This document shows, piece after piece, positions 53,830 through 64,000 of a stretch of DNA of 64,000 nt. The notes beneath the pieces are model-generated. The model did no database searches. It saw nothing but the letters and a program-made list of their open reading frames with translations, and was not told the DNA's origin. The stretch comes from Apis mellifera (Eukaryota; Arthropoda; Insecta; Hymenoptera; Apidae). Numbering within the stretch: position 1 is the stretch's first letter; every line of letters starts with the position of its first letter. A program made the position numbers and the translations under genes. The stretch covers positions 4,495,001 to 4,559,000 of the forward strand of contig NC_037644.1 in NCBI RefSeq assembly GCF_003254395.2, written 5' to 3'.

Positions 53830-54440
53830 AATTATGATCGAAGAATAGCGGAACCAGAAATGGAAATTTTCTTGAAACTGTCGCGATGTTTCCTTCACAA
53901 TAAGCATTGTTTTTACTGGCGTCGCGATCATCTGTCGACGATTTGCGCTTAAGTTTTTTCTATACCGCTATCGAGAACCAAGAGAAAAAAAAAAGACCAA
54001 GCACAAAAAGAAAAAAGAAGAAAACAAGCAGGTCTAAGAGGGAGTAGAGGAACAAGACTGACTAAATGACTGAGTGAGCGAGAGAATATCTAAGGAAGAA
54101 TCTAAGAATGAGTGAGTGAAAGAGTAAGAAAGAGAAAAAGAGAGAGGAGGATGAACACGAAAAGAAAAAGGACAGAGTTTTTATGCGTCTCACTACTCCA
54201 AGAGCTTTAGAGTGGCGTTCCGCTCATGGAGCAGATATCTTTATTTTTCTTATTTTCTTTTTTTTTTTCGTCTTCTTATTATTCCTTTTACACCATGGTC
54301 CATTCATCTCCCCTTCCTCCTTTTGGTTTGATTTTTTTTGACTCTGATTTTTTTTTTTTATATTTTGTCTTCCTTCTTTTACTCTTCCAATTGCATTATC
54401 TCTTCCTCGTTTAAGCTGTTTTTCTCTTTCATTTTACCAC
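53830..54440. other. Large island: CpG-rich head, purine tract, pyrimidine tract
   Basis: The first 110 bases are mixed with several CpG sites (GTCGCGATG, GGCGTCGCGATC, GTCGACG). From 53968 to 54175 the + strand is dominated by A and G with GAGTGAG units. After a short mixed spacer (54180-54225), 54230-54440 is dominated by T and C. A 62-codon forward frame in the second part is only Phe/Ser/Leu from the pyrimidine run. This is the clearest case of the purine-to-pyrimidine switch in the window. Confidence 0.5.
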
Positions 54441-55129
54441 ATGTTTTCTCATATTTATATACTCAAAAATCTAAGGAATTTTTGAAGAAGTTTTTGATTC
54501 GAAAAACTTTTTAGTTTTGTTAAGTATAAAAACTCTATAAACAAAAAAGAAATGATATGCTTATATAATTAAAGTCAAATTATGAATAATATTTGAAAAA
54601 TTAAAAGAATCAGAAAAATTGTGCCATTTCATAATTGAATAGAAATTTGTTCGAGATAAGAGATTAAAAATAAAACAAACAAATAAAAAAATGTTTCATT
54701 TAGAGCAGCTATACATATACACCTATATATATTTTTCATTATTAATATTTTTATTTTAATATTTGTTTATTAATATTTCTAATGATTTTTATATATTTAA
54801 AAATTAAATCATTTATATATTATTTATTATGTATAAACTAATTATTCTAATATTAAATTAATATTAATATTCTATTATTAATATTCTAAAATTAGATTAA
54901 TATTAAAGTTTGAATACAATTCATTTTTATTAACTTATGTTTTAATTAACATTTTACAATCAAATTTTTAAATAATAAAATATTTATTTTATTTCAATTC
55001 TTTATAACTATAATTTAATAAAAAATTTTAATGAAAGAAAAATTTTTATTTTCTTTAATTTACTCGTGATTATTTTCGAAGAAGATGAAACGAAATATTA
55101 TATTAATGTATACATATATATATTAATGC
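54441..55129. other. AT-rich non-coding stretch
   Basis: No gene seen. Confidence 0.7.
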
Positions 55130-55205
55130 AATAATTTCATTATGCGATCCAATACGATGCACGCAAGTAATTTCAATAAATGGAATAGCATGCAAGTAAA
55201 ATATA

Positions 55206-55220
55206 GGTCACGTGATGACC
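55206..55220. promoter_or_regulatory. Nested palindrome GGTCA-CGTGA-TGACC with TCACGTGA core
   Basis: A perfect TCACGTGA E-box/M-box palindrome (55208-55215) is embedded between inverted GGTCA and TGACC half-sites of nuclear-receptor type (AGGTCA on the left, TGACCA on the right). The surrounding 55130-55290 patch is GC-raised with CACGCAAG and GCATGCAAG direct near-repeats. A binding site is plausible; no gene is adjacent. Confidence 0.35.
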
Positions 55221-55879
55221 ACAACAACTTTTTAAATTATACCACAAAAGCAGCAAATGACTGTCCCGTAATTTCTAAAAACCATTGCATTTTGTTTCAT
55301 ATTTAATATCTAACGATTTTTCATTATTCTTCTGAAATAATTCAATGACAATTAATAATCTATTATAAATAGATCTAATTCTATTATAAATATTAAATTA
55401 CATTTATTAAAAAACATATACAAGTAACATATAATTTTATTATTATTATCTATTTATATAAAATTTTGAAACATTGACAAAAGAAAAATATTTACTAGTA
55501 AAGTTATGTTAGCGGAGTTAGAAACAAATAAAGTTAGATTTAAAATATTAATTATTTATTTTAATTGAATAATATATTCAATATTTTACTCATGCTAAAA
55601 AATTTTTCTATTTAAGTATCATTATCAAATCACTATTAAATTCCATGTTTAATAAAACATATCTAAATAATAACAACGAATTACAAAAATTCTATAATTA
55701 CATTATATCATAATACTATTTCGTTATAATACAACATAACTATTTTAACAAAATTGAACATATTTGAATAATCTCACATAAAGGAATAACCAAAGCTAAT
55801 TTCTTCTGAATTGATCGAATATATTTGTGATGATTGAATGATTTTTTATTCGAACTCAACAAAAGACAACGATTGAATT

Positions 55880-56160
55880 ACAGTAATATCTCACGTAACT
55901 TACTTAGGGACTACCGATTCGAGGAGCACAAAAATCTATCTAGACTATGATGATTATTCAGTTTCGATCAGACATATTATTGTTTGCTGATTTCTATTCT
56001 CCCTTAAGGCATCGAACGGCATCTAAACACAGTAAATAATTGGATGAAAGAGGCATCGGACCGAAGAAACTAACGGAATTCCAGTTCCTCAGGAACTTTT
56101 TACGCGCAACCTGTCGTTTGTAATCTATTATTACGTGTGACTCACAAGAAAAAAAAGGAA
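55880..56160. other. GC-raised island with adjacent palindromes
   Basis: GGAATTCC (56075-56082) is followed directly by AGTTCC-TCA-GGAACT (56083-56097) and a T run. Elsewhere GGCATCGAACGGCATC is a short direct repeat. No coding frame was found. A hairpin followed by Ts resembles a bacterial terminator but has no such meaning in this setting. Confidence 0.4.
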
Positions 56161-57626
56161 AGATAGTTAGAACATAGTGAATAGATAGATAGATGAGGAA
56201 AGATCAAAGAAAATGAGTTCATGGATAAGGAAAAAGATAAAAGAGATAGCAATAAAAAACAAAGCAAGAAAAACAAAAAACAATAATGTAATGGTTAAAT
56301 TTAATCATATTCTAGATTTACAATTAAATTAAAATAATTCTAATAATTGAAGAAGTGAATCAAATATAATTTCAATATCAGAATAAAAATAGAATATACG
56401 CAGTATATTGAACAACAAATGATTAAAATCCGACACTTCCGAAACTTATAAATATCATGTAATAAAATTTCACTTTTTGTAATTTTTTTTTTTTTTTTTT
56501 TTAAAGAAATAATTAATAGATTGAAATTTTTCTGATTAAAATAAGTTTGATTAAAATAAATACGAGTAAAATCAAATTAGTTTTAACAATATAATTAACA
56601 AATTGATATCGATATAGTGATATCTTGATTATAATAATTATTAAAATTATTTATCTAAATTATCTAAATTAATTGGAAAACAAATTTATTTGAATAAATG
56701 ATTTTTCAAATAATCACAAAATAGAAATATTGTTTTATTTTCTTTATTATTTTATGATATCATTTTATATAATTATGATATTATATTTGTTACGATTGCT
56801 TTTAAATTATTTAAAAATAAATAATTTTCAAATTATAAACATTCATTAAGAACATAAAAGAACATCTAATAAAAAAATTCATTATTCTAATAAAAAAATA
56901 AATGATTTATATATATATATATTCACAATGTATGCCTCAAAATGTAAGCATTGTTAAATGTAATCATAATAGATAAATATTATTAATATTAAAAATCAAA
57001 AACATCATTAATAGTGAAAGAATTTTAAAGAATCTTAATAAATTTTTTAATGAAATTTAATTAATATAAGTTTGAAATAAGTTTGAAAATTTGAATGAGA
57101 AAATGACAAAAACATAGGATAATGTAAGAAGAAGATAGGCTTAGATAATAAGAACAAAACTGATAATGACTTAGATAAAAAGTATTTAAATAATAGAAGA
57201 AATTTTAAATAAAGAAAGAAGTAAAGCCAGAAAGAGAGTCAAATTATAAATAAAAAGGGAAGTTGAAAAATTTTACTTTAAAGGATGATAGAATAAGATG
57301 ATTAATCAATATCAGAATAAGATTAATGTAAGAAGAAAAATATAAAATTAGGACTCAAAGAATAATGACATTTTAGAATCAATCTATTTTACGAAAAATG
57401 TAAAAGAAGATATCTGACAAGGAACAAAATGGAAAAGAAAAAATGAATACTTTTATTTAAAAAAAAAGAATAGAGGCATTGTTTATTGTAAATGATATTG
57501 TAAATATTATAATAAGAATCTAGATTCGTAATATAGAAGAAATTTATTTTTACGATATCTATATACTTTAATGTATATAGAAATATTTTTAGAAATTTTG
57601 TTGAAAATGAAGTTTTATCATTCGTG

Positions 57627-57630
<4 letters not shown>

Positions 57631-57659
<29 letters not shown>
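57631..57659. repeat. (TA)n microsatellite
   Basis: Fourteen uninterrupted units. Confidence 0.95.
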
Positions 57660-57663
<4 letters not shown>

Positions 57664-58870
57664 AAAAAAATTAAAGAGATAGTATATGAAAGATATAGAA
57701 AATAACTTATAATAACTAACTAATAAAGAATATAACTTATATTCCTATATAATTTTAATTATAATTATATTAATTTAATTTTTTATATAATTATATTAAT
57801 TAATTTAATTTTAATTATATTCCTCTCAGATTAATTATCTACTTACTCATTTGTATAGATATTATATACTTTAATTTTTTTAATAATTATTACAATACAC
57901 ATAGATTTTATTTAATTATTCAATCTTTAAATTTAATAAAATATCTAAATTAAATTTAATAAAAAATCCATAGAGAATATAGAAAGATAAAAAAATACAA
58001 ATATAAAATTAGTGCGTTACATCTTCTTTGTTTTTCATAAACTAAATTTTATGAAATGAACTATATAAAATTAAAATATTTTTTAAACTAGATTGTAATT
58101 TTTGCTATAAATTAGAATAATTATTATGTATCATTAATCATCAGATAATCATTTAAAAACCGAACATAATGTTTAAATTTCGATAAATTTTAATATATTG
58201 TAGAAATCAACATTTTAAATTTTTTTTACTATTCCATCTTAATTTTTGAAATATTTACAAAAAATAGTTGGTACTATTATCTTGAATTCGTTCTAAACAT
58301 GTTTTTGATAACATATTAATTAATATCAATATCATGCAATCATTACTTATCAATTATTTATAAAAATAATGACTGACACCAAAAATGTATAAATGTATAA
58401 ATGATTAATATTATCACACTTATAATTAATATCTATCTGAAGAATTTGGTCAAAAATCCTTTAAATCCGCGGATTAAATAAAAATAAAATATAAGACAAT
58501 GAAATGGATTGCGAAATTATAATAACTAAAAAAAAATTACAATTGTTAGTTAAGTTACATTATTTAATAATATGTATTATAATAAATATATATAAATATT
58601 TTTTAAATTATATATATAATAAAAAGTTATTATAATAATTAAAAAAGAAAAAATATACATTTTTCTTGTATATTACTATTGAATTTAATTATTGTAACTT
58701 CAAGATAGATATATATATCATTGATATCCTTTCTACATCTACGAAATGGGAAAATGAAATATAAAACAATTATTAAATCATCATTGGTTCGAAATTATAA
58801 TGATTAAAGTTACAATGATAATAATATCAGCATCGTATGTAAGATATCTATTGTTGTAAATAATGTATAC

Positions 58871-58896
<26 letters not shown>
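58871..58896. repeat. (TA)13 microsatellite
   Basis: Thirteen uninterrupted units ending in CACA. Confidence 0.95.
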
Positions 58897-58901
<5 letters not shown>

Positions 58902-60325
58902 TAAAATGCATATTATTAAATAATTTATATAAAATATATATATTATATAAACATATATAATATTTTTATAAAAAATATTTATATATGTTTAAACTTTAAA
59001 AAAATCTTCATATATCAATTTAATATTTTTATATATCAAAATAAAATATAAATAAATAAATGAACAAATGTAAAATTGATAAATGAATATAGAAGAATAA
59101 AATCGCAAAAAGACGAAAAAAACAAAACATAAAGATTGATAACTAAAGACATATTCTATATTCTATATGAAAAAAAAAGCGCAGAAACGATTAAATATAA
59201 AGCGAAAGAGAAAAACGGTATATATGCATTACAAATAAGAAGAAAAAAGACAGAGAAAAAAGATGCGCTATTCATCATCAGTAGGAGAAGCGAAAAAGGC
59301 GAGAGAAAGCGAGGGATGATGGAAGATTATGCGCATATATATTTAGAATATATTACGTAACTGTCGCTTCGAAGTATTTATAATAATTTAACAAAAAAAA
59401 ATGTTCTGAATAAGAATTAATCAGTTTTCAGTCGATTATAAATTGCAATAAAAAAAATTAAAAAAAAAAAAATTTGATAACTATAAGAGAACCCGATTTT
59501 GATGATTTTTGATATATATTGTAAAAATTAACATTTTGAATAACTTTTTCCTTTATATATTACTATCATTCAATCTGATTTTCAAAGTATTTATAAAAAA
59601 GATTGTTACAAATTATAGAATTTTTTTTATATATTATTATATATATGTTCGCGATTACATATATGTAAGCATACGATGTACTATTTGTACAAATACATTA
59701 CAGTAGATAGTGCCCAAAATATGATAGATGATCAATCAAATATATAATGGATGATCATTGAAAAAACTATTTTTTTATTATGATAAACTTAAAATTTAAA
59801 TCTAATTCCGAATTTGGCCATTACTTCAGATCTGCGTGCAAAAATAAAATATAAAACAAATTTTTGAGAGAACTAGCATATTAATATACTATATATCTTG
59901 ATATTTAAAAAAAAATAGTAAAAATATAAAAAAAACTATGTAAATTAAGTTTAAGAGCTTATTAAAATGAAAGAATATTATTAATAATTACATGGTATTT
60001 ATGTTGATCATGAAATAAATCGATAATATGATTTTGATAATTAAAAAAATAATAATTAATGAAATGATATTAAAATTTTTTCTTTATTACCTTTTATCAA
60101 TGTTTTAATACAATTTATAAAAGAAACAAAATATACTTTTTTAAATAATAAAAAAGAAGACACGTAAATATTACGTACTTATATTTATGGTTAATATTTG
60201 ACATTTCCAATATTATCAATAGGAAATAAAATAATCTTTTAGCTTTTTTTTTTATTTTTTGTACGAAACAAAAATGACTCTTTGATATCACTTCTTCTCT
60301 AGCTTTTTGAATTATATATTCTGAA

Positions 60326-60375
60326 TGCCACTCATTGTCTATTGCAATGTTTATAAAAACAATACATTAGTGGCA
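60326..60375 (+). other. Hairpin-forming segment TGCCACT ... AGTGGCA
   Basis: Perfect 7-bp GC-containing arms at 60326-60332 and 60369-60375. Inside them ATTGT (60334-60338) can pair with ACAAT (60359-60363) across an asymmetric bulge, giving a stem-loop of about 50 nt. That is shorter and less regular than a typical animal pre-miRNA, and no known microRNA seed is recognised. Confidence 0.3.
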
Positions 60376-61235
60376 GTCGCACACACTGCGAATATTTATA
60401 TTTAAAAAAAATTCTATTGAAGCAATAGCAATCTCTTTTTGTAAAATTTTCAAAACTTAAGTCAAATGATAATATATATAAAGAAAAATGATAATATGAT
60501 AACATGAAAAAAAAAGTTATTCAAAATATTAATTGCTATAATATATACAAAAATAATCAAAATCCCTGGGGATTCCGAATACCAAACTATTTCGAATATC
60601 AAATTTTTTTAATAATAAAATAAAATCACTTTATGTTTTTCTAACATTCATTCATAATAGCGAATTTATACAGGTGAAAAAATTCACTGCAACAATATTA
60701 TAATGATAATAAATATAAGTTTATTTCATTACTTAGAAGTCTGTTTATTAAAAAATGAATTAAAACATTTATTATAATTCAAAATATAAAAATATCGCGA
60801 TATTAAAGAATTCATTTATTTAATATGTATGTCATTTTTTAATATGTATGAATAATTAGCATTTTCTATGTTAAAGATTAATTTTATTAAAATGGTAATG
60901 TTTTCCTTAATTGACTCGATATTTTTTTTTATTCAAAATTATTTCAATATTATGAAATAATATATTATTACATTTGTTATGGCATTATTTATAATAGTAT
61001 GAAATCAAAAATATATGATATTATAAATAATATAAAATGTATCATTTAAAAAAAGTTATCTGATTTTTTTATTATAGGAAAAAAACATTTTTTTGATATT
61101 TTTTATAATATTATACAATTTTTTTTATATATAGAATAATTATTTAATTTTAAAACATTTTGATTAGGAAATGTATATAAGAAATGTACGAAAATAGTGA
61201 TGATAGTTATACCTTATATAGAAACTTGTATCAAA

Positions 61236-61440
61236 TAAAAAAAAGAAGAAAAAGAAACCGAGAAGAGAAAGAGAGAAAGAATATATGAAGGCCGACCGCT
61301 TGTCAAACGTCTCTCTTAGCTATTCTTACTACTCAAAATTTTATCTATCCCACACGCCTTTCTCGTAGCAGAACCCTTCGAAACTCGCCTTTGCCATTTT
61401 CCACGTGACAATAGTTTGATCTGATATGCAAACAAGTATT
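61236..61440. other. GC-raised island with purine-to-pyrimidine switch and E-box
   Basis: The + strand is purine-rich at 61236-61292 and pyrimidine-rich at 61300-61400, and contains CACGTG at 61402-61407. No coding frame. Same architecture as 1150-1460 and 53830-54440. Confidence 0.45.
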
Positions 61441-62245
61441 CACTTCAGAATTTTGATTCGATTGAACAAAAATAATATAGAGTTATATATAAATATATGT
61501 TTTAGATTTGGAAATGTGTAGTTTTTTTCTTAATAAAACAATTTTGTTTCTTAATATTTTTTTCTAATATTTTTTATTCATTCAATGATTATTTTTTATG
61601 ATTATGTCCATTATTGTTCAAAATTTTTCTCATGTTCAGTAATTGAACATTGATCGCAATTAAAAACAATATACAATAACATGAGCACATGTTCAAAATA
61701 AATTTCTTCAAATAGATAATATTTGATATATAATATATGAATAATAATGATAATATTTTTCATGCAATAGATAAACAAAAATTTAAAGTATTTAAAAAAT
61801 AGATATATGAAAAAATTAAGAAATAAATTAAAATAAATAAATTAATTTACAAAATATTTTTTATTTCTAGTTAGTTGTTATTATAAATTTTTATTCAAAA
61901 AAAAAACTTATTGCTTATTGATATACATATAAACTGTAATCTACCTATTCTTAATTCTAATATTCTAATTAATTGTTCAAAAAATGAGAAATATAAATAA
62001 ATTCGAAACGATTAATTTATTTCTTAATTTTTGCAAGGAAATATAGATAAGAAATAAATAAAAACTATAATTTTAATTATTAAAGTAATTAATTTATAAA
62101 TATATTGCTTTTGAATAAAAAATATTTTTTGCAATTAAAGAATAGATTAACAGATGAAAAAATATTGAATTAAATATAATATTTAAAAAAAATAAATATT
62201 TAAAATCAGTTTTGAATTCATTTTATTAATCAATAATTATATTAC
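61441..62245. other. AT-rich non-coding stretch
   Basis: No gene seen. Confidence 0.7.
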
Positions 62246-62280
62246 CTTCCACAAAGATTCCAAAGATAAACATGTCCTAC
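62246..62280 (-). CDS. Candidate 35-nt micro-exon on the minus strand
   Basis: Read on the minus strand, TTTTCTGTTTCAG (a strong 3' splice site) precedes 35 bases that end in GGAAG, directly followed by GTAATA (an acceptable 5' splice site). The 35 bases are about 40% GC while the flanks on both sides are almost pure A/T. Two of three phases are open; one reads VGHVYLWNLCG, the other RTCLSLESLWK. Micro-exons inside very long introns are typical of neuronal and muscle genes in insects. The protein is not recognised, and chance cannot be excluded. Confidence 0.3.
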
Positions 62281-62769
62281 CTGAAACAGAAAAATAGTAT
62301 TTATTCATGTATTAAGATATAAATTATGATTTAAATTATTCTTATTGTAATTTAAAAAAAATAATTTTAAAAAAATTAACTTTTTGAATTTCTGAAATTT
62401 TCTTGGAATTTTTTGGAGAAATCTGAAAAAAATTTTTTTTTTATGAATTATTTATGATAAAAACTTATATTCTACAATATTTTCATAAAAAAAATATAAC
62501 TAAAATTTAAGATTCATTTTATGCAAATACAATTATTATTTAATTATTTATTACATAATATTACATAATATTTGAATATAAAATTGCATAAAATTGCCAA
62601 TTTTAAAATCAAACATTTCTAAAACATTCATAGGATTTAACTTCAACATATTATCAAATAAAGAAATAAAATTCAAAGTATTCAGAAAAAAATAATTTTG
62701 AACAGAATAAATTTTTTTTTAAATAAAAATGCAAAAATTCCAATCTAAATTTCTATAAATCAAAATTTC
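62281..62769. other. AT-rich non-coding stretch
   Basis: No gene seen; upstream flank (intron side) of the micro-exon candidate. Confidence 0.65.
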
Positions 62770-63060
62770 TATTATAGGAATTGAATAGCAAATTTTCTAA
62801 GGAAAAGGCAAAGCTTTTGATCTTTTCGTTCAGAGCAGGTATACATTCGAAGACAAACAAAAGACTTCCTTGGCAACTGTAGAATAGATAAGTTTCTCTT
62901 CCATTTATAAGCGGTACTTGTGACATGTACTAGAAGAAAAACGACAATTTATTTCAACAATTTTCATGCAGACTAGTTAGTATTCGTATTCAGTTTTTCT
63001 ATCTCGGATTTGGTTAAGTAATGTTAGCTTTCGTAAAAGCACTCGATCAACATAAGTTTA
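62770..63060. other. GC-raised island
   Basis: Mixed sequence without a usable frame. A TTTTCGTTCAG acceptor-like site lies near 62835. Possibly regulatory. Confidence 0.35.
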
Positions 63061-64000
63061 AAAAAACGGACAATTATTTATTTTCGCAATTGTTATCTAT
63101 TCTATATATCCATAATACTTCGTTTTTGCTTTCATAATAATTCATTTATTATATCATAAGAAATCTTCGATTATTGGAAATAAATAATGTTTTTGAGATG
63201 CGATGAAATCAAATCTATTTCTATTGTTTGAAACATCAAAAGAAAGAAATATAAGTTCTAAAAATATAAAAATTAAAATATTTATTTAAATTTATTTAAA
63301 TTCTATTAAAAAAAATTAAAATGCAATATATATAGATTGGTATACTAGATCAATATTTTCCAAATAATATTTCGTTAAAGTTTTTTAAATATTTAATATT
63401 TATTAATATTAATAGATAATAAATTATTAATAATTATTAAAATATTATATCTATATATACTATATAAATTAATCAATGCAGCAATAAAAATTAATTACAA
63501 GTTCTTTCTATTATTTTTAGCTAGATCAAAATAGTAATCTAATATTAATAATATATTTAAAATATTTTTTCTTTTTTAATAAATAAAAGAAATATTTTAA
63601 AATAAACTATAAATTAATTATATGTGTTAAAAAGTATAAAAATCTAATTAGATTTTGAAATATGTCACTAAAAAATTGAAAAACATAGTATTAAATTATA
63701 ATAATAATAATAAATATAAATATATAGTAATAAATTTTGGAAATTTTTTTTTTCAAATACCGAGAATTCTAGTATTTTTATTTTTTTCAGATTTTGTTTT
63801 TATATGGTTGTTTATATCTATCATGAAAGTTTCTTTATAATTGATTTAATTATTTTTATTTAATTCATGCCAATCTTGCTTTTAGAACATTTAATTTGTA
63901 TTCATATTCAATTAATAAAAAATAAAAATCAAAAAAAATATATGTAACTTTTTAGCTTTAAATTTAATATCAAAATATATATCATAACAACAACAATTTA
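63061..64000. other. AT-rich non-coding stretch
   Basis: No gene seen. The 61-codon frame at 63655-63840 is A/T-biased. Confidence 0.7.

Larger units (their letters stand above)
56161..60279. other. Long AT-rich non-coding stretch
   Basis: I see no gene. There is a T20 run at 56483-56502, (TA)n tracts at 57631 and 58871, and a purine-leaning patch at 59195-59330 whose 74-codon forward frame (Lys/Glu/Arg-rich) is a composition effect. Confidence 0.65.

Noticed and set aside
56083..56102. Hairpin followed by T run, like a bacterial terminator
   Set aside because: The genome is eukaryotic with no operons; the likeness is coincidental.
59136..59360. 74-codon Lys/Glu/Arg-rich forward frame
   Set aside because: Composition effect of a purine-leaning patch; no domain and an A/T-only start region.
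1..64000. CRISPR arrays, rRNA genes, telomeric TTAGG arrays, LTR retroelements
   Set aside because: I looked for regularly spaced repeats, rRNA-like GC-rich blocks, TTAGG runs and reverse-transcriptase motifs and saw none.

Overview
The window is very AT-rich (roughly 80% or more by eye) eukaryotic DNA with long (TA)n tracts, poly-A and poly-T runs, and no bacterial gene organisation. Two mariner-family transposon copies sit in it. The better-preserved one closely resembles the mariners common in bee genomes. That, the extreme AT content and the scattered CpG-containing GC-richer islands make a bee, probably Apis, the most likely source. The assignment is an inference from composition and transposon type, because no host gene was recognised by sequence.

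Layout. Most of the 64 kb is an AT-rich desert without supportable genes. It is broken by about 25 islands of 100 to 700 bases with clearly higher GC (for example 1150-1460, 3095-3830, 6500-6830, 8500-8764, 12440-12760, 17690-18130, 29940-30370, 38690-38950, 40545-40760, 41620-42150, 46730-47240, 48961-49470, 52090-52410, 53830-54440, 55880-56160, 61236-61440, 62770-63060). They hold nearly all the CACGTG E-boxes, both perfect TGACGTCA CRE palindromes, and the few candidate exons. Several switch from purine-rich to pyrimidine-rich on the + strand.

Mobile DNA. Mariner 1 (9365-10637) has both inverted repeats, TA flanks and a transposase broken by three stops and two frameshifts, with all three catalytic aspartates still readable. 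Mariner 2 (about 28006-29141) is an older copy of a different lineage, with many stops and the third aspartate position reading valine. Neither can make active transposase.

Host coding potential. There is no confident multi-exon gene. The best candidates, all low to moderate confidence, are: a 21-codon first exon at 40691-40753 (+) that looks like a signal peptide, ends in GTAAGT and lies below a CACGTG and a TGACGTCA site; a GC-rich block at 41620-42150 with overlapping antisense ATG reading frames; a 35-nt possible micro-exon at 62246-62280 (-); and weaker exon-like pieces at 6535-6610 (+) and 48984-49044 (+). The picture fits a giant intron or intergenic regulatory desert.

Repeats. There are (TA)n, (CA)17, (ATT)n and a 280-bp GAT/AAT/GATAAC array, several two-copy local duplications (periods about 181-184, 65, 65, 32, 30 and 17 bp), and a perfect 38-bp palindrome at 5700-5737.
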